The notes beneath the pieces are model-generated. The model was not told where the DNA came from and ran no database searches. It was given only the letters and a program-made list of their open reading frames with translations. Position numbers and translations under genes: made by a program. Positions 40,995 to 45,910 of a DNA stretch of 45,910 nucleotides are shown piece after piece; positions within the stretch are counted from its first letter, which is position 1; each line of letters opens with the position of its first letter. Source of the stretch: Flavobacterium sp. (GTDB lineage Bacteria; Bacteroidota; Bacteroidia; Flavobacteriales; Flavobacteriaceae). The stretch lies in contig JAAFGY010000008.1 in the NCBI GenBank assembly GCA_010365135.1, positions 1-45,910 on the forward strand. The letters are read 5' to 3'.

Positions 40995-43856
40995 TTATTG
41001 CTTTACTAATTTCATCACTTTTACTTCGTTATTTTCGTTCAAGGCTTTTACAAAATAAACGCCTTTATTCAAATCACTAATAGCAAATTGATACTCCTTA
41101 GTTTGATTTGCTTTGTAACTTTTTACTAATTGTCCTGTGATGGAATACACCTCTACTTTTGAGGTATTTGCATTTATAGTAAAATAAGTCAAAGATGGAT
41201 TTGGATACAAATAGATGTCTTGCGAGAGACCAAAATTTGTTACACCCAATGAAGAAGGTTTATTTCCATAAACTCTAAAACCACCGGCTTCGATATTAAT
41301 TGTTGCCGTTGTGCTTGTCACCTCGAAAGTTGAATTATCCATCAAGTTGTACCAAGTTCCTGCATATGGAAAATTAGGAACAATGTTTTGAGCTACTACA
41401 TCAAAGTTGGATAAAACGACAACATTACTTAATTGCGCTGGAGGCAAACTGGTATTCCAAATATATATTTTAGGAGTTAAAACTGCTGACCCAGTACTAA
41501 TGGTATAGCTTCCGCTGAATACGGGCTCTGTTATTTTTAAATTGATCATTTTAGACCAATCGGCATAGATTTTATTTCTATTTGGGTCACCTAACCAGTT
41601 GCTTGTCCATTGCGGTTGTGGTTTGGTGTCGAGTTTAGCGTCACCAGGAATGGCATCAGAACTTGTGTTTACCGTTCCGTTACTAGCGGTAAAAATAGAA
41701 TTGCTCATTCCCAAATCGGCAAAATGCCAGATCATTTTTGGGCCTGGAACCAATAAGGACACTGCTCCGATGGCTGACATTCTTGAAAGTGCTACATTCA
41801 ATGTTTTTACATTATGAGAAGCATTTGAACTGTTTCCAAAAGTAAGGGCTTTGTACATTATTCGTTCTTCATCGTGACTTTCTGGATAACCCATTACTCG
41901 TTTTGCTACAAAACCGTGACTGTCACTTCCAATTCTAGATATATCTGTATTGGAATTATAACCCATTAATAATTGGGAATAGGCAGCAGTCATTATACCC
42001 CACATCATCACTCCTTTGCTTGGTGTTTCGGCTACTCTATAATTTGCCCATTGTTGTTCTTCGTTATCATTTCCTAAATGTTCAAAAATAGCATAATGCG
42101 TAGGGTCTAAATTCCATGCATAATCGGCATATTCCTTAAGCACATCAACCCTATCTTGTTGATAGCTGTTTGTACAAGATTCGCTTCCTGTACAATTTTG
42201 AGTAAATCCTTTGGTTAAATCCCAACGGAAACCATCTATTTTGAATTCTTCGATCCATTGTTTTTCAACTCTTTTTACATAATATTTTGTTCTAGGTTGC
42301 TGATGATTAAAATCATTTCCAACACTATAACTGTGCGTTGCCGTAACATTAAAATATGGATTGTCAGAAGCTGGACCTCCCCAACCATCGCCATCAGGGT
42401 CATTCATCCACATTCTGTCCATTGGATTTCTCCCAAAAGCATGATTCAAAGCTACATCCAGAATTACGGCAATTCCATTTTGATGGCATAAATCGATAAA
42501 TTCTTTTAGTTTGGCAGCTGGACCATAGGCTTTGTCTAAAGCCATGTGGAATGAAACATTGTAGCCCCAGCTTTCGTTGCCATCAAACTCCATTACTGGC
42601 ATTAATTCGATTGCATTTATTTTCAAATTTTTGAAATAATCCATTCTATCAATCAAGTTTTGATAACTTCTGTTGGCATCAAAATCACGAACTAGCACTT
42701 CATAAACTACCAATTTTTCTTTTTCTGGTTTTACGAAATTTGTAGTTGCAGCACTCCAAACATAAGGCGTTTGTCCTGTTTGCAAAACGGTAACTTCTCT
42801 GTCTTGTCCTACTGGATAAACGGGTAAATTTGGATAGTTACCTGCAGGAATCCAAGGGTCTTCGTCTTTATTCAAAACCAAAGTGGAGTACGGATCCGCA
42901 GTTTTTACCATAATGGGCGAACCAACCGTAGGAGTTTGATCTACAACCCAATATTGATAGGAATAATTTGTTCCTGAAACCAATCCTGTCAGTTCTAACC
43001 AGAATTTGGTTGAACCTGCAGTTGCGTCTTTTTTCATTCCATAACTTGCAGTAGGTTGCCAATTATTGAAACTTCCGGCCACATAAATAAAATCTTTTCC
43101 TGGCGCATCTAGTACCAATGTAGCTTTAGTTGCATCCCCCAAATTATAATTTATCCCATCCCCTAAACCTGCTGGGATAGCTTCGGTTACAATTGCTGGA
43201 TTTACAATAACTGAGAATTTTTTGGAAAAAGTTGTAGTTCCTTGTGTTATTTGCAAATCATAACTTCTGTTGTCCTGAATATTAAAATCTGTATACGAGT
43301 AAGAAGTCCCAGTAGCAGTGTTGATACTTGTTCCGTTTGCTAGTAAATTGTAACTGGCTGCTCCTCCTGTATTGTTCGCTGTAATTGGCAAATTACTTCC
43401 CGAACTTATTATGGTATTACTGTTTAAAGCAGGCGAGGTAAGCGTTGCTTGAAAAGCTCCCACATTAAGAAAAATATCGGCTCCGTTTTTAAGAGCACCA
43501 TCTGCCGATCTAAATACGACACAAATTTGAGTAATCGTACTTGTCGTTGGCACACCAAATTTTGTAAATAAATCTGGAGAAAGACTCAATTGATAAGTAG
43601 TAGCACCTGTTTGAGATAAAGCAGGTTGTGTACTATTATTACCCCAAGAACCAATAACATATTGCCATGGAGCTCCTCCATCAACGGTCAGCCCGATGTG
43701 GGCATAAATTACCCCTGTATATGCTGCTAAACCTGTTCCTGTTTTATTAAAATTAATAGTTACAGGGGCTGTTGCAACTGCAGGAGAAGGAACTGTGGTC
43801 GTTTGTGCAAAACTTATTGCCGTTATCAGTAAAAGTATATATACTATTTTTTTCAT
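40995..43856 (-). CDS. Secreted GH13 alpha-amylase-family enzyme with T9SS type A tail
   Basis: The 953-residue protein has a signal peptide (ending SFAQ), an N-terminal sheet-rich region, a CBM48/E-set-like module near residues 230-330 (IYVAGSFNNWQPTASYGMKK), then a GH13 barrel. The barrel motifs are VILDVALNHAFG (region I), IDGFRWDLTKGF with nucleophile Asp546 (region II), YAIFEHLGND with acid/base Glu592 (region III) and YPESHDEERI with Asp662 (region IV). The C-terminal 75 residues (YLYPNPSLTYFTI, VYSITGQLVKSY, GVYFVKALNENN) are a type A T9SS signal. Substrate is an alpha-glucan, starch or glycogen-like; the CBM48-like module hints at branched forms, pullulanase included. SusG-type enzymes are usually lipoproteins, whereas this one is T9SS cargo. 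Confidence 0.92.
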   Translation of the reverse strand: MKKIVYILLLITAISFAQTTTVPSPAVATAPVTINFNKTGTGLAAYTGVIYAHIGLTVDGGAPWQYVIGSWGNNSTQPALSQTGATTYQLSLSPDLFTKFGVPTTSTITQICVVFRSADGALKNGADIFLNVGAFQATLTSPALNSNTIISSGSNLPITANNTGGAASYNLLANGTSINTATGTSYSYTDFNIQDNRSYDLQITQGTTTFSKKFSVIVNPAIVTEAIPAGLGDGINYNLGDATKATLVLDAPGKDFIYVAGSFNNWQPTASYGMKKDATAGSTKFWLELTGLVSGTNYSYQYWVVDQTPTVGSPIMVKTADPYSTLVLNKDEDPWIPAGNYPNLPVYPVGQDREVTVLQTGQTPYVWSAATTNFVKPEKEKLVVYEVLVRDFDANRSYQNLIDRMDYFKNLKINAIELMPVMEFDGNESWGYNVSFHMALDKAYGPAAKLKEFIDLCHQNGIAVILDVALNHAFGRNPMDRMWMNDPDGDGWGGPASDNPYFNVTATHSYSVGNDFNHQQPRTKYYVKRVEKQWIEEFKIDGFRWDLTKGFTQNCTGSESCTNSYQQDRVDVLKEYADYAWNLDPTHYAIFEHLGNDNEEQQWANYRVAETPSKGVMMWGIMTAAYSQLLMGYNSNTDISRIGSDSHGFVAKRVMGYPESHDEERIMYKALTFGNSSNASHNVKTLNVALSRMSAIGAVSLLVPGPKMIWHFADLGMSNSIFTASNGTVNTSSDAIPGDAKLDTKPQPQWTSNWLGDPNRNKIYADWSKMINLKITEPVFSGSYTISTGSAVLTPKIYIWNTSLPPAQLSNVVVLSNFDVVAQNIVPNFPYAGTWYNLMDNSTFEVTSTTATINIEAGGFRVYGNKPSSLGVTNFGLSQDIYLYPNPSLTYFTINANTSKVEVYSITGQLVKSYKANQTKEYQFAISDLNKGVYFVKALNENNEVKVMKLVKQ

Positions 43857-43885
43857 AACTAAAATATTTAAAAATTAATAATGAT

Positions 43886-43914
43886 AAAAAGGGCTGTCAA
43901 AAACAGCCCTTTTT
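43886..43914 (-). terminator. Strong hairpin between susE and the GH13 gene
   Basis: AAAAAGGGCTGT (43886-43897) and ACAGCCCTTTTT (43903-43914) are perfect complements with a 5-nt loop; on the minus strand the stem ends in T-rich sequence. It lies within the locus, 23 bp after the susE stop, so it may act as a partial terminator or an mRNA-end stabiliser that sets different levels for SusDE and the enzyme. Confidence 0.8.
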
Positions 43915-43937
43915 ATTTAAGAAAGATCCGATTCCTT

Positions 43938-45017
43938 TTATTGTTTTATGAACGTGTATGAATAGTTTCTAGGATTACTTAAATCCAGAGTAACAATATA
44001 AGGAAGTGTACTTGTAGATAGTCCTGGCACAGAAATAGTTGCGCCATTGTATTTCATTGTAGGTCCTGCATAGTCAGCGGATCCCGCTCCTGCATCGCCT
44101 ATACCCAAATTAATAACATCTGAACTATTAGCTCTAAATTTAAAAGATTTCCCTCCTTTTAAGCTTATCACAATTTTCCATTTTTTAACAGCTGGATCAT
44201 AGGTCATTGGAGGCAAACTATTTGCGGCTCCAAAAACTTTTGCATCGCCAATGATACCCCAAGCAGTTATTAGTGTTAACGAAAATGTTTTAGCACCGGT
44301 ATCCGCCATAATTCTATAATATCCTGCAGTAGCAATATTTATTGGAGTTCCATTTAAAGCCAGTGCTCCACTAGCATCTTTGCCATAAAATGGGTTTGTC
44401 GATGCAAATTTGTTTTGTACTGAAGTATAAAATTTATAATCTCCTACTTCTAACCAAGAATATCCTTCAGTATCAGTAGTGAAAAAACTAGAGGAAAGCG
44501 TTTTTGGAGCAAGCGCTGGATCTGCCCCTACTTTTGTAAAAGCAAAAGCGGCTTGTGAAAATGGAGTCACTTTTATGGTAATTGCATTGGAATATTGCAC
44601 AAAAGTATTAAATTCTATACCTAGTGTAGATTTTACTCTTACATCAAGGTCTGCAGCTAAATCTGGCAAAAAACCATTTGCTAGTAATAATGCATTTAAG
44701 TATCCTTCTTTCCATACAAATGTTGTAGCAGTTGAGCTAAGACTGGCAACAATTGGTGCTGCAAAATTTGCTCCTGCTTTTGCAATTTGTATTTCATAAA
44801 CTGATGGACTGGTTGGCACACCATTATCCACAGCATCCCAAGTTAACGTGGTCACATCATTATCGCCGTTTATAGGAGATAAAACAAAAGGACTACTAGG
44901 CGTTATTGGCTTAAGATTCAATCCATTTGCTGTTACCACAGGATCTTTATCGTTTGTGCATGAGCCAATCGAAATAAGCAAAAATGCAAAAAATGTTATT
45001 TTTAATATATTTTTCAT
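43938..45017 (-). CDS. susE: SusE-like outer-membrane lipoprotein
   Basis: The N-terminus MKNILKITFFAFLLISIGSC is a lipoprotein signal with the lipobox Cys20. It is followed by a SusE N-terminal Ig-like domain (SSPFVLSPINGDNDVTTLTW, residues 40-155) and two starch-binding-type modules, the second clearer (AWGIIGDAKVFG, MTYDPAVKKWKIVISLKGG and FKFRANSS). Members bind glucans at the cell surface next to SusC and SusD. The length of 359 residues is close to SusE of Bacteroides. It starts 17 bp after the susD stop and is therefore in the same operon. Confidence 0.9.
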   Translation of the reverse strand: MKNILKITFFAFLLISIGSCTNDKDPVVTANGLNLKPITPSSPFVLSPINGDNDVTTLTWDAVDNGVPTSPSVYEIQIAKAGANFAAPIVASLSSTATTFVWKEGYLNALLLANGFLPDLAADLDVRVKSTLGIEFNTFVQYSNAITIKVTPFSQAAFAFTKVGADPALAPKTLSSSFFTTDTEGYSWLEVGDYKFYTSVQNKFASTNPFYGKDASGALALNGTPINIATAGYYRIMADTGAKTFSLTLITAWGIIGDAKVFGAANSLPPMTYDPAVKKWKIVISLKGGKSFKFRANSSDVINLGIGDAGAGSADYAGPTMKYNGATISVPGLSTSTLPYIVTLDLSNPRNYSYTFIKQ

Positions 45018-45034
45018 TTATACAAAATTTAATA

Positions 45035-45910
45035 TTAATACCCTGGGTTTGGGGTTAATTTTGGATTAGCTTCAAGGGCTTTTAAAGGAATAGGAAATAA
45101 ATTATAATGGGCAGGAATTGAAGTTCCATCCTTAACATTTCCTTTCCAAGGCCATAAATAACTACCACCAGTAAATTTACCGAAACGAATCAAATCTGTT
45201 CTTCTATGACCTTCAAAATTGAGTTCTCGAGCTCTTTCGTCCAAAATAAAGTTAAGAGTCAATTCACTAGCAGTTATTGGAGTGGCATGAGATCTTACTC
45301 TAACTAAGTTTACATAATTTAAAGCTTCAGCATTTGAACCGCCACCTCCTCTTAATACACTTTCTGCTAGCATTAAGTAGGCATCAGCTAATCTATACAA
45401 AGGAAAATCAGTACCGGCAAAAGCATTAGGACTTACAGTTCCAATGAAATTTGCATTTGTAAATTTTATGGAAGGATAACCGTCTGTCCATGTTTTATAG
45501 TTCGTCATCTCATAACTATGTCTTTTTGAAAGGTCTGCATTTAAATAATTTGTCCAAAATAAATGAGCTCTATCATCTGGTGAAGCGTCTAAAGCAGCAG
45601 GACTACTACCAAACAAACCATACCAAGCTTTTGTAGCGCGATGGCCTGCCCAAGCATTACCTCCACCACCAGGGTTTCCGTAATCAAGTGCTGTCATGGT
45701 TGCATCGTTTAAACTACCATTAATTAAATAAGTTGTATTACCATAACTTTGACTTACAATTGGATCAGCTATTAAGGCATAGATAATTTCATTTTTAGCA
45801 TCAGTTACATCATTGTCTCTACAAAATAAACTTCTGAAATTTGGTGCTAAAGTATAACCTCCTTCATCTATTACTAATTTTGAATATTTATAAGCTTGAG
45901 CATATTTATT
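45035..45910 (-). CDS. susD: SusD/RagB-family nutrient-binding lipoprotein, N-terminus missing
   Basis: The reading frame runs open to the right edge of the window, so only the C-terminal 291 residues are present. The sequence shows the SusD helix motif in QAYKYSKLVIDEGGYTL near the edge, the late TPR-like and loop features FPLYRLADAYLMLAESVLRGG, ALNYVNLVRVRSH, and ILDERARELNFEGHRRTDLIRFG, the most conserved SusD segment, then LFPIPLKALEANPKLTPNPGY, the standard ending. SusD caps the SusC porin and binds oligosaccharides. SusC and probably a regulator lie beyond the window. The product feeds into susE 17 bp downstream. Confidence 0.95.
   Translation of the reverse strand, partial: NKYAQAYKYSKLVIDEGGYTLAPNFRSLFCRDNDVTDAKNEIIYALIADPIVSQSYGNTTYLINGSLNDATMTALDYGNPGGGGNAWAGHRATKAWYGLFGSSPAALDASPDDRAHLFWTNYLNADLSKRHSYEMTNYKTWTDGYPSIKFTNANFIGTVSPNAFAGTDFPLYRLADAYLMLAESVLRGGGGSNAEALNYVNLVRVRSHATPITASELTLNFILDERARELNFEGHRRTDLIRFGKFTGGSYLWPWKGNVKDGTSIPAHYNLFPIPLKALEANPKLTPNPGY

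Overview
The window is AT-rich DNA from a member of the Bacteroidota, most likely Flavobacterium or a close relative. The evidence is internal: proteins with type IX secretion (T9SS) C-terminal signals of types A and C, a SusD/SusE polysaccharide utilisation locus, a mevalonate-pathway HMG-CoA reductase paired with a GYDIA-type GHMP kinase, and promoters of the Bacteroidota form (TTTG, about 19 bp, TAnnTTTG). No insertion sequence, rRNA, CRISPR array or prophage was recognised.

Layout. (1) 1-5 kb: the end of rodA, a convergent tail-specific protease (prc), then surE, a small membrane protein and lpxB on the plus strand (envelope and lipid A). (2) 5.1-11.2 kb: a 2000-residue secreted surface protein with a type C T9SS signal, preceded at its 3' end by an unusual array of three 9-bp CCGCGG-containing repeats. 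(3) 11.5-14.1 kb: a ComEC-like DNA-uptake channel convergent with a secreted thioredoxin-like protein. (4) 14.2-21.5 kb: a peptide-use cluster on the minus strand, with a secreted dipeptidyl peptidase IV followed by three POT-family peptide transporters. (5) 21.6-24.5 kb: a RelE/ParE toxin-antitoxin pair directly in front of HMG-CoA reductase and a GHMP kinase. (6) 24.6-30.9 kb: a minus-strand envelope cluster, coaX, a FadL-like barrel, lptC, a small membrane protein, a CNNM/CBS protein and a PpiD-like foldase. (7) 31.0-33.1 kb: tRNA-Phe with a consensus promoter, an inverted repeat and an orphan 614-residue protein with a PD-(D/E)XK nuclease-like C-terminus. (8) 33.2-39.0 kb: pyruvate phosphate dikinase, an acetate transporter and acetyl-CoA synthetase. 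(9) 39.2 kb to the end: a starch-type Sus locus read leftwards, susD (cut by the window edge), susE, a secreted GH13 enzyme and a four-repeat SusF-like protein with a T9SS tail.

How it fits together. Most of the window is core metabolism and envelope biogenesis of a polymer-degrading flavobacterium. Proteins and starch-like glucans are cut outside or at the cell surface, the products are imported by POT or Sus systems, and acetate and pyruvate feed acetyl-CoA and PEP. The accessory parts are the toxin-antitoxin pair, the large surface protein, the intergenic palindromic repeats and above all the orphan nuclease-like gene beside tRNA-Phe. That gene is the best candidate here for an undescribed system, possibly a single-gene defence factor, but this is inference from a nuclease-like motif set and its location.
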